This document shows, piece after piece, positions 8,853 to 16,356 of a stretch of 64,000 nt of DNA. The DNA lies in assembly GCA_964607705.1 (NCBI GenBank), contig CAZSLI010000007.1, positions 1-64,000 on the forward strand, read 5' to 3'. The stretch is from CAZSLI01 sp964607705. GTDB lineage: Bacteria > Actinomycetota > Coriobacteriia > Anaerosomatales > PHET01. Both the position numbers and the translations under genes were made by a program. The notes below the pieces were generated by a model. That model saw only the letters and a program-made list of their open reading frames with translations. It made no database searches and had not been told where the DNA came from. Every line of letters begins with the position of its first letter. The stretch's first letter is position 1.

Positions 8853-8881
8853 ATCCCATGTCTCGGGAGGGAGGTGCAGAT

Positions 8882-10057
8882 ATGAAAGAGATCGTTCTCA
8901 ACAACAAAACTCAAGGAGTATCGAACATGAAGAAGACCCTCTTTGTCATCGCTCTCGCGATGATGCTGGTTCTCTCGATGGCGTCGATCGCCCTCGCGAA
9001 GATCGCCGGTTCACCGGCAATCGCTGCCGACTCCGGCTTCGTTGCGTGGCCGGTCCCCGTCACGGTCGCCGGCGGCACTAGCGTCGCTAATCCCGCCGGT
9101 GGCGCGACCATCGACACCGTCAACCAGGCCTTCGGACCTCACGCGAACTACACCACGACCACTGTTAAGTGTGCGGTTTGCCACTCGGTCCACGGTGCGC
9201 CCGACGGTTCGTTCCTGCTGACCAAGGCCACCGGCGTGGGCGCTGCGACCTCGGCCGCCGCCACTTGCTCGTTCTGCCACGCTCGTACGGCCACGGCCTC
9301 CAGCAAGAAGGTCTCGCTGGTCATGGGCTACTCGACCGCCCCGCACGGCAGCCGCTGCTCCGGCGCGACCGCCTGCCACGCGCAGTCGCCGCACGGTGTT
9401 GGCGTTTCGACTTACTCGCTCATGGCGAGCAAGCTCATCAACAAGGGTGTCGACACCAAGATCGCGGCTGCGATCGTCGACCCCAAGACCGGCCTCACCA
9501 ACGCCGACTTCACCGCCGGTTCGGCTGACGGCTTCAAGGTCGTCACCGGCTACGTTTGTGGCCAGCCTGGCTGCCACTACGAGTCGGCCTTCGCCGTCAA
9601 GTCCCGTGGCAACGCCATGATGACCGACAGCAATGGTGGCATGACCCCCGCGTACAAGACCGGTCACCCGGTTATCGCTACCGCGGGTGTCTTCAGCCCG
9701 CCGCAGGGTGCCTCGATCGGCGCTGGCAAGACTGTTGCATGGACCGCGACCAACGGTTGCGACACCTGCCACGACGTTGCCGACGCTGGTAACGGTGGTC
9801 TGAGCTGGTTCCCGCACAACACTCCCCCCAAGGAGGCTGCTCAGGACGTTGTGAACCCGAGCACGAACCCGGGTGGCGCGCTGTGGATGTCCATCGCGGC
9901 CAACGCTTCCTCGGCCACGACGCTGCAGGCCGGTTGGCTTCCCGCCGACTGGGTTACCGACGAGGATGACTACGGTTCAGTCCTCGACGGCAACTGCCTG
10001 AAGTGCCACGTCCAGGATGCGAATCCGACTGGCAACGGTGTTGGCAAGAGCTTCTAG
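8882..10057 (+). CDS. Secreted hexaheme c-type cytochrome, cassette 1
   Basis: 391 residues from ATG 8882 (SD GAGGTG 5 nt upstream), or 376 from an internal in-frame ATG at 8927 with its own AAGGAG. A classical signal peptide ends at ALA-K. Heme sites in order: CAVCH, CSFCH, a CX5CH (CSGATACH), a CX4CH (CGQPGCH), CDTCH, CLKCH. Exactly six further histidines lie outside these motifs (GPH, VHG, APH, SPH, TGH, FPH), which suits bis-His ligation of six hemes. There is no membrane anchor after signal cleavage, so it is probably extracellular. The last residues GVGKSF match the tail of the paralog at 42734. Codons are rich in GGT, GTT and GCT compared with neighbours, consistent with strong expression. 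A dedicated terminator follows. Confidence 0.88.
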   Translation: MKEIVLNNKTQGVSNMKKTLFVIALAMMLVLSMASIALAKIAGSPAIAADSGFVAWPVPVTVAGGTSVANPAGGATIDTVNQAFGPHANYTTTTVKCAVCHSVHGAPDGSFLLTKATGVGAATSAAATCSFCHARTATASSKKVSLVMGYSTAPHGSRCSGATACHAQSPHGVGVSTYSLMASKLINKGVDTKIAAAIVDPKTGLTNADFTAGSADGFKVVTGYVCGQPGCHYESAFAVKSRGNAMMTDSNGGMTPAYKTGHPVIATAGVFSPPQGASIGAGKTVAWTATNGCDTCHDVADAGNGGLSWFPHNTPPKEAAQDVVNPSTNPGGALWMSIAANASSATTLQAGWLPADWVTDEDDYGSVLDGNCLKCHVQDANPTGNGVGKSF

Positions 10058-10090
10058 TCCCTGCCTCACCTAAGCAGGTATGCACTGACG

Positions 10091-10124
10091 AAGGGCCGGC
10101 TCCCAGGAGCCGGCCCTTCTGTTT
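10091..10124 (+). terminator. Intrinsic terminator after the hexaheme cytochrome gene
   Basis: AAGGGCCGGCTCC (10091-10103) pairs perfectly with GGAGCCGGCCCTT (10106-10118) and is followed by CTGTTT. The stem lies 33 nt after the stop codon and separates the hexaheme gene from the 12-heme operon, which has its own promoter. Confidence 0.85.
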
Positions 10125-10264
10125 GCGTGGGGGAGTACCGCGGCTGGCGTCCTCGGCCGCGCTTCGCTGTCCGAGGGAGTGCCGCAGGTTCACCGGAGAT
10201 CTTCGGGAGACCGTGTCAGAACGCGCCAGTTGGCGCGTCGTTCGCTCGGGAATCGGTTAAGCTT

Positions 10265-10273
10265 TGCTATACT
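10265..10273 (+). promoter_or_regulatory. Extended -10 promoter of the 12-heme cytochrome operon
   Basis: TGCTATACT fits an extended -10 (TG-N-TATACT) about 53 nt before the GTG at 10326. No clear -35 is visible, as is common with extended -10 promoters. Its position right after the terminator supports independent transcription of 10326-14486. Confidence 0.55.
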
Positions 10274-10325
10274 TTCGAGGCTTGTGCTCGAAGCTCTCAG
10301 CTGACCCCGCCGAGGAGTCCTCTCT

Positions 10326-11276
10326 GTGGTCAAACCACAGCGTTCAACCGTGCTCGCCATCCTAGCGGGGACCTTCTTGGTCCTCGTCGTGATTGCGCTC
10401 GTGGCGACCACGGCGACGGCCGTCATCATGCCCTCGTGCGGAACATGTCACAAGACCGCTGAGCTCACTGCGGGCACCAAAGCCGCTTCCCACAACCAGG
10501 TCGAATGCGCTGCATGTCACGCTGACGGCTCCGTCGCCGGTCGCGCCACCATGGGCTTCAGCGAGGTCTTGCACGTGGCGGGGAAGGGGGCCGTTGCCGG
10601 ATCAGGCGGCGATGTCCCGGACCAGCGTTGCCTGCGCTGCCATGAGTCCGTTCGTGCGGGCGTGTCCTCGTCTAACGGCTTGCGGATCGATCACAAGTCC
10701 TGCGCCGGCTCGAATTCGTGCACCGACTGTCACTCGAACACGGCCCACGGCGCGGCAACCCAATGGGCGCAGACATACAACATGGACAAGTGCCTTCACT
10801 GTCACGGACGCAAAGAGGCGTCCGGTGAGTGCGATGTCTGTCACGACGAGCGTGATGAGGCCGAGCGCCTGACCAAGGGCCCGTGGGCCGTCACGCATGG
10901 CCGTCAGTGGCGTACGACGCACGGTATGGGCGATCAGGCGACCTGTGGGGCATGCCATGCGCAGGGCTACTGCGACAAGTGTCACGGGCCCGGCCTTCCT
11001 CACTCAGAGGATTTCGTGAACGAACACAGCACGCTGGCCGCCCAGCCTGCATCGAAGTGTATGAACTGTCACAAGCAGGCCTTCTGTACTGATTGTCACG
11101 GAATTGCGATGCCGCACCCCAGCGGGTTCAAGGCCAAGCACGGCTCCCTTGTGAACAAGCAAGGTGAGGACCTGTGTAAAACGTGCCACTCGGATGATGA
11201 CTGTACTCGGTGCCATCTGATGCACGTGCACCCCGGCGGCGCCGTGGGTCTCTCGGCGGATTCGGGTGCTCGGTAG
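10326..11276 (+). CDS. Membrane-anchored 12-heme c-type cytochrome, cassette 1
   Basis: A 316-residue protein with one N-terminal membrane helix or uncleaved signal (about 8-33), followed by twelve CXXCH sites: CGTCH, CAACH, CLRCH, CTDCH, CLHCH, CDVCH, CGACH, CDKCH, CMNCH, CTDCH, CKTCH, CTRCH. The layout (anchor, then hemes at once) recalls NapC/NirT-like quinol-linked cytochromes, but with many more hemes. It presumably carries electrons from the membrane outward. The paralog at 43947 keeps all twelve sites and local motifs such as GxxMPHPxGFxxKH and HVHPGGA. The start is GTG 10326, with GAGGAG 8 nt upstream. Its stop overlaps the GTG of the next gene, so the two products are probably made in a fixed ratio. 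Confidence 0.9.
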   Translation: MVKPQRSTVLAILAGTFLVLVVIALVATTATAVIMPSCGTCHKTAELTAGTKAASHNQVECAACHADGSVAGRATMGFSEVLHVAGKGAVAGSGGDVPDQRCLRCHESVRAGVSSSNGLRIDHKSCAGSNSCTDCHSNTAHGAATQWAQTYNMDKCLHCHGRKEASGECDVCHDERDEAERLTKGPWAVTHGRQWRTTHGMGDQATCGACHAQGYCDKCHGPGLPHSEDFVNEHSTLAAQPASKCMNCHKQAFCTDCHGIAMPHPSGFKAKHGSLVNKQGEDLCKTCHSDDDCTRCHLMHVHPGGAVGLSADSGAR

Positions 11277-12451
11277 TGGATCGACTTCTCAACTACGACT
11301 TCTCGGCGCTCCTGCCTAATCTCCAGGAGATCGTGCAGGACCCCGCCTCCAACCTGACGGGCGCGGTGCTGCTCGTCGCGATCGTCTCGCTCACGCTGCT
11401 GATGGGGTTGGTGGTGGCGATCTTCTTCATCGCGTCGGCGGATGACGATGAGGAAGAAGAGACGGTCGCCGCCGCTGGGGCGCCGATTCCTGCCGCGACT
11501 GCTGTCGCCCAGAACAAGGCGACAACACCTGTCGAGCGCGGTCCGCATGCTGGGCTCTTGGCGCTTGCGACGTGGACGGTCGTTCTGATGCTTGCTTGGG
11601 TCGCCGGAGGCTACGTCACGTCAGGTAATGCGATGTGCGAGTCGTGCCACCCCAACCATCCGCATGCGAAGGCCAAGAAGGCGGACCCCCACGCGGGCAC
11701 CGACTGTGTGAGCTGTCATGAGACCGGGGGTCACGTCGCACGGGTCACGTACTTGAGCGCGCCTCGCGGCGTGCACTTCGTCCTCGGCATCCTGAAGATG
11801 GATACGGTCGACGGGTACGGGTCTGTTACGAGCGCCCAGTGCCAGACGTGTCATGAAGCTCAGATCGCAGTGGTCAGCCGCAATGACAAACAGGGCGTGC
11901 GCATGTCGCACAAGGAACCTGTTGAGGCCGGCGCTCAGTGCGTCGAATGTCACGCCCTTAGCTCGGGGATCGTGACCAACAACACAGTGGGGATGACTCC
12001 GTGCCTGCGTTGCCACGACGGGACCGCCGCAAAGAGCGAGTGTGCCACCTGCCACACGGCAGACGTTGGCATCGCCGCCAGGCCGCGGCAGCCCTCGGTC
12101 GCCCGGCACGCCAAGGACCTGATAGGGCAGCCGGATTGCGGCGGCTGTCACTCGCAGAAGTCATGTGATGCGTGCCACGGCATCCGCATGCCGCACACCG
12201 TGGACTTCATGGGTCACGGCCACGCCCGCGCAGCCGTGGAGGATCTCTGGTACAACGGTGGTCGCACGTGCCGCAAGTGCCACAACGATCAGCGTCGTCC
12301 GTGTGGGAAGTGCCACAGCCCCATGCCGTCTCATCCCGTTTCCGACTGGCCCAAGACCCACCAGAACGGCAACGATGGCCGATGCGGCTCCTGTCACGGA
12401 CAGAGAGCGTGGATGTATGGGCGCAGCTTCTGTGGGCTCTGCCATGAGTAA
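11276..12451 (+). CDS. Two-helix membrane 12-heme c-type cytochrome, cassette 1
   Basis: 391 residues from GTG 11276, whose first base is the last base of the preceding stop codon. Order: a short N-terminus, membrane helix 1 (about 28-53), an acidic linker (54-92, with DDDEEEEE-like and Ala/Thr-rich stretches), membrane helix 2 (about 93-113), then twelve heme sites from C121: CESCH, CVSCH, CQTCH, CVECH, CLRCH, CATCH, CGGCH, CDACH, CRKCH, CGKCH, CGSCH, CGLCH. The heme domain should lie outside and the acidic loop inside. The paralog at 44939 has the same plan. The C-terminus is a heme site (CGLCHE), and the next gene starts 8 nt before the stop. A role as the second relay of a transmembrane electron conduit is inferred. 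Confidence 0.88.
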   Translation: MDRLLNYDFSALLPNLQEIVQDPASNLTGAVLLVAIVSLTLLMGLVVAIFFIASADDDEEEETVAAAGAPIPAATAVAQNKATTPVERGPHAGLLALATWTVVLMLAWVAGGYVTSGNAMCESCHPNHPHAKAKKADPHAGTDCVSCHETGGHVARVTYLSAPRGVHFVLGILKMDTVDGYGSVTSAQCQTCHEAQIAVVSRNDKQGVRMSHKEPVEAGAQCVECHALSSGIVTNNTVGMTPCLRCHDGTAAKSECATCHTADVGIAARPRQPSVARHAKDLIGQPDCGGCHSQKSCDACHGIRMPHTVDFMGHGHARAAVEDLWYNGGRTCRKCHNDQRRPCGKCHSPMPSHPVSDWPKTHQNGNDGRCGSCHGQRAWMYGRSFCGLCHE

Positions 12452-14486
12452 GAAGAGGCCGAAGAGCCCGCTCGCCAGGACGGCGGTCAGGCAGAGAGGC
12501 GAGGCCGACGCGGTCGCGTGGTGGTCGTTGCTGCTCGTGCCGGCCCTCGTTCCCATGGTCATCGGCATGGTGCCGTTCTGGCTGGACTCACGTTTCAGCT
12601 TCAACACGTACGTCTACCCAAAGCTGTTCGTGCTCGGTGCCCTCATCTCCATCGCCTTGATCTCGTGGGGTTGGGGAGTGATGGCTGGTCGCATAGCCAC
12701 GCGCACGGTGCCGCTGCTGTGGCCCCTGCTGACCTTCATAGCGCTGCTGCTGCTCTCGACCGCGACCGCCCTGAGCCCGACCATGGCCTTCTTCGGGGGC
12801 CGTTATCTGGGCGTGGGGACGCTGGTCCTTCTCTTGGCGGGAGCGGTGTACTTCCTCACGACGCAGCTGGTCACTGGCCGTCGGAGGTGGGCGCAGCTCT
12901 CGTGGGCCGTGGTGGTCGGCGCCTTCGGCGTTGCCGCCATAGGGCTGATCCAGGCATTCTGGTTCGATCCGCTCGGACTCGCGCCGGAGGCGGGTTGGCT
13001 GGTCGCCCGCGGCTCCTCGCTCTTCGGTAACTCCGACTTCACTGGTGCCTATCTTGTGATGCCCGCCGTAATCGCGTTGGGGTTGGGGCTGTCCGAGGAG
13101 GATGACCGACGCAGGATCGCCGCTTGGTTCGCCTTCGTCGTGATCGTGACCGCGCTAGTGAACACACTCGTGCGCGGTGCGTGGATCGGCGTCCTGCTCG
13201 GTATCGGGATCCTCGGTGTCGCCACCATCGCCGGGACGGCCAAGGTCTCTCGCAGACAGTGGCTCACGTTCGCTGGCGCGCTGAGCGTGCCGCTGATCCT
13301 CGTGGCGGCGAAATGGGATCAGTTCGCCGCGCGATTCGCCGACTTCGCGTCCGCCAGCACTGCGGGCGGAGGCCGCCTCATTCTGTGGCGCGAGGCTGCC
13401 CACGTGATCGCCGCGCACCCGTTCTTCGGCGTGGGGGCGGACTCATACAGGCTCGGACAGTACGCGGTTCGGACCGTCGACTCGATCGGTCTCACGGGAC
13501 TGGCGACGATCAACGAAGATCCCCACAACGTCTTCCTGCTCATCGGGGCTACGCTGGGCATCCCGGCACTGCTCGCTCTCTCAGCGCTCGTGCTGGCGGC
13601 GGTCGCATCTTCGGCGAAGTCGGCGCTCCAGATCCGAGGCAAGGGTGCGTCGCGCCGCCTGCTCACGACGTGGTGGGCGGCGATGATCGCGCTCATGGTG
13701 ACCGCGCTGTTCACGCCCAACACGATCGCTCTCGCACTGCTGCTCTTCCTCGGTGCGGCGATGCTCGCGGTGCCCAAGGCCGCGGAGCATGATTGGGCCC
13801 CGATGCTCAAGAAGGCGATCGCCGGCACAGGCATCGCCTTCGGCCTGGTCGCACTGGTCATCGTCGGACTCACGGCGCTCTCCGATGTCAGGCTGATGCA
13901 GGCGCAGTCGGCGCCGAACAAGGCCGCGGCGGCCGCGCAGGCCGCTGCGATAGCGCCGTGGAACCTCGAGGCGCAAGACCAGGCTGCGAGCGAGCTGTCG
14001 AATGCCGCCATCGGCGCCTTGCGGTCAGGGCGCTCTGAAGCCGTGAATCTCGCCACTGAGGCGGAGTCGCGGTTGCGCGCGTTGACTGAGTCGAACCCCT
14101 ATGAGCAGCGCAACTGGATACTGCTCGCCTCGTTCCTCGGCAACGCGGGTGCGGACTACTCGCCCGATGCGCTTCCTGAGGCAGTCCTGGCTGCGAAGCA
14201 GGCGCGCCTGCTGTATCCCAACGATGCGGAGTCGGCGAGTTTCGAGGCGTTCGCTCTGGAGATGCAGGGCGACCACCAGGGAGCGATCGCCGCATTGAAG
14301 GACATCTGGGACGTCGATCCGCGCTACATGGACGCTGGCCGCAACTATGTGGTGGCATTGGTTGGCGCAGGCGACACCGCTGAAGCGCGTCGCGTGCTGA
14401 GTGACCTGCAAAAGCGCTTCGGCGAGCACCCCGACCTTGTCGCACTGCGCAGCTACGTCGAGAGCGGTACGGTGACCGGCCAGTAG
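12444..14486 (+). CDS. PglL/Wzy_C-type glycan ligase or polymerase with C-terminal TPR region
   Basis: 680 residues from ATG 12444, which overlaps the end of the 12-heme gene by 8 nt. About ten to twelve membrane helices cover residues 25-480; the Wzy_C region shows GGGRLILWREAAHVI and the conserved EDPHNVFL histidine loop. A soluble helical region with TPR-like repeats (EAVLAAKQARLLY, QGDHQGAIAALKD) fills about 500-680. The superfamily includes O-antigen ligases, Wzy polymerases and PglL protein O-oligosaccharyltransferases, which sequence alone does not separate well. Translational coupling to a cytochrome rather than to glycan genes makes a protein-directed transferase attractive. Two relatives with the same DPHN motif are at 38655 and 49895. 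Confidence 0.75.
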   Translation: MSKKRPKSPLARTAVRQRGEADAVAWWSLLLVPALVPMVIGMVPFWLDSRFSFNTYVYPKLFVLGALISIALISWGWGVMAGRIATRTVPLLWPLLTFIALLLLSTATALSPTMAFFGGRYLGVGTLVLLLAGAVYFLTTQLVTGRRRWAQLSWAVVVGAFGVAAIGLIQAFWFDPLGLAPEAGWLVARGSSLFGNSDFTGAYLVMPAVIALGLGLSEEDDRRRIAAWFAFVVIVTALVNTLVRGAWIGVLLGIGILGVATIAGTAKVSRRQWLTFAGALSVPLILVAAKWDQFAARFADFASASTAGGGRLILWREAAHVIAAHPFFGVGADSYRLGQYAVRTVDSIGLTGLATINEDPHNVFLLIGATLGIPALLALSALVLAAVASSAKSALQIRGKGASRRLLTTWWAAMIALMVTALFTPNTIALALLLFLGAAMLAVPKAAEHDWAPMLKKAIAGTGIAFGLVALVIVGLTALSDVRLMQAQSAPNKAAAAAQAAAIAPWNLEAQDQAASELSNAAIGALRSGRSEAVNLATEAESRLRALTESNPYEQRNWILLASFLGNAGADYSPDALPEAVLAAKQARLLYPNDAESASFEAFALEMQGDHQGAIAALKDIWDVDPRYMDAGRNYVVALVGAGDTAEARRVLSDLQKRFGEHPDLVALRSYVESGTVTGQ

Positions 14487-14499
14487 GGAACTGGGCGTC

Positions 14500-16356
14500 C
14501 TAGCCCGCGTCGCGCGCCGAGAAGCCCGGCTCGAGGGTCTCCACCAGCGCGTCCATGCGCGCGCGGTCACCGCAGCGCGCAGCGTCGATCAGGCTATGGA
14601 TGTCCCGGTCGAACCCGTCTTGGGGCAGATCCATTCGGTCGACGCGCTGGATGTTCTTCCGCTCGGTGCTCACCAGCGACTCGGCCTGATTCACCAGCGA
14701 CTCATGCAGCTTCTCGCCGGGTCGCAGTCCGACGAACTTGACGTCGGCGGGCACGCCCGACAAGGCGATCATCTTGCGGGCGAGGTCGACGATCTTCACC
14801 GGGTCGCCCATCTCGAGCACGAAGATGTCTCCCGGTGTGCCGATGGCCTGGGCCTGCAGGACCAGTCTCGACGCCTCGGGTATGGTCATGAAGTAGCGTG
14901 AGACTTCGGGATCCGTCACGGTGAGCGGACCGCCGTGACGCAGCTGTTCCTCGAAGATGGGCACCACTGAACCTCGGCTCGCGAGGACGTTACCGAAGCG
15001 GACCGCCACGGCGCACAGGTCGGTGCGCTGAGTGGCGTCGAGCATGATGCGCTCCGCAAGCCGTTTGCTCAGCCCCATGAAGTTGACGGGGGCAACGGCC
15101 TTGTCGGTAGAGATCAGGACGAGGCGTTCGATGCCGTGTCGCTGGCACGCCTCGATGACGTTCAGCGTGCCCAGGACGTTCGTCTTGATCGACTCCGCGG
15201 GCTCTATCTCCATCAGCGGGACGTGCTTGTAGGCGGCGGCATGCAAGACGACGGCAGGATGGTGAGCCTGAAACACCGCTTCGAGCCTGTCCGCATCGCG
15301 GATGTCGCAGATGGACATCGACGACAGGCCTGATGCGCAGGTTTCCAGCTCCAGCCACAGCTCGTAGAGGCGCGTCTCATCGATGTCGACGAGCACGAGC
15401 CGCGACGGTCCGAGGCCTATGAGCTGACGGCACAGTTCTGAGCCGATCGAGCCGGCCGCTCCCGTCACGAGCACCACCTTGCCCGCGACCGTCGCGCTGA
15501 TCTGTGCCACATCGATGGGGGTGGGCTCCCTGCCCAGGAGGTCCTCGACGTCGACGCTTCGCAGGTCGCGCAAGCTCACTGATCCGCGAGCGACCACGAG
15601 GTGAGGCGTGATCCGGGTCTGTACGCCCGCGTCGGCGGCGGTGTTGAGGATCTCGCGCACCTTCTCGCGAGGCGCCGACGGCATCGCGACGATGACCTCT
15701 TCCACCCGGTAGCGTTCCACGACATCGGCCAGCGAGGCCGTATCGCCGATGACCGGTACACCTGAGATGGTATGGCCCCGCAGCGCCGATCGATCATCCA
15801 GGAAGCCGACGATCACGAATCCGAGGTCGGGCCTGCCGTGCAGCTCGCGCAGCAGCAGCGATCCCGCACTGCCCGCGCCGATTATCAGCACGCGCCGTCC
15901 TTCGCTCGCGCTCGATGCGCGGACGTACAGGTATACGCGCGCAGCCATCCGGGTGGCTGCCGCGCCGAGGAAGATGAGCAGCCCCTGAATGGCGAGGACG
16001 CCGAGGGGCACGGGACGCTCGCCGACGACTGCTCGGACGATCCCGTCCGTCAGCCACAGCGCGGCCGTGCCGATGGCCACGGCGGCGGAGAGCTTCAGCA
16101 GGGTGTCGACGCCAACGTAGCGCAGCACGAGGCGGTAGAGCCCGAAGAGCGCGAACAGTGCCACGAACAGCACGATGGAGACCACGGCGAGGGGCATCTG
16201 CCAGTGGGCGAATGCGGGCGGGACGACGCCTTCGAACCGGAGCCAGTATGCGATCTCGACCGCGACGAGGACGACCGCCGCGTCGAGCACGATGAGCAGT
16301 GAGTTCCAAAGGCGGCCGGTCGCTCGGACACGGTCATAGATCGCACGCATGCTCAC
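14500..16356 (-). CDS. CapD/PglF-type UDP-N-acetylglucosamine 4,6-dehydratase, membrane-bound
   Basis: A 618-residue protein: four N-terminal membrane helices (about 18-135), a CoA-binding-like Rossmann domain (GAGSAGSLLLREL, about 155-260), then an extended SDR domain with GAAGSIGSELCRQ (about 295) and TDKAVAPVNFMGLSKR. In the active site Met replaces the usual Tyr, as is typical of the PglF/FlaA1/CapD group. These enzymes make the UDP-4-keto-6-deoxy sugar used for bacillosamine or QuiNAc. The start is GTG 16356, overlapping the aminotransferase stop (GTGA); ATG 16350 is an alternative. It is the last gene of the minus-strand operon that begins with the ABC exporter genes, and it converges with the cassette 1 operon only 13 nt away. 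Confidence 0.88.
   Translation of the reverse strand: MSMRAIYDRVRATGRLWNSLLIVLDAAVVLVAVEIAYWLRFEGVVPPAFAHWQMPLAVVSIVLFVALFALFGLYRLVLRYVGVDTLLKLSAAVAIGTAALWLTDGIVRAVVGERPVPLGVLAIQGLLIFLGAAATRMAARVYLYVRASSASEGRRVLIIGAGSAGSLLLRELHGRPDLGFVIVGFLDDRSALRGHTISGVPVIGDTASLADVVERYRVEEVIVAMPSAPREKVREILNTAADAGVQTRITPHLVVARGSVSLRDLRSVDVEDLLGREPTPIDVAQISATVAGKVVLVTGAAGSIGSELCRQLIGLGPSRLVLVDIDETRLYELWLELETCASGLSSMSICDIRDADRLEAVFQAHHPAVVLHAAAYKHVPLMEIEPAESIKTNVLGTLNVIEACQRHGIERLVLISTDKAVAPVNFMGLSKRLAERIMLDATQRTDLCAVAVRFGNVLASRGSVVPIFEEQLRHGGPLTVTDPEVSRYFMTIPEASRLVLQAQAIGTPGDIFVLEMGDPVKIVDLARKMIALSGVPADVKFVGLRPGEKLHESLVNQAESLVSTERKNIQRVDRMDLPQDGFDRDIHSLIDAARCGDRARMDALVETLEPGFSARDAG

Noticed and set aside
8812..8876. 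c-di-GMP (GEMM) riboswitch in the hexaheme leader
   Set aside because: A GAAA-capped hairpin is present, but the conserved GEMM core bases and the second helix pattern could not be matched.
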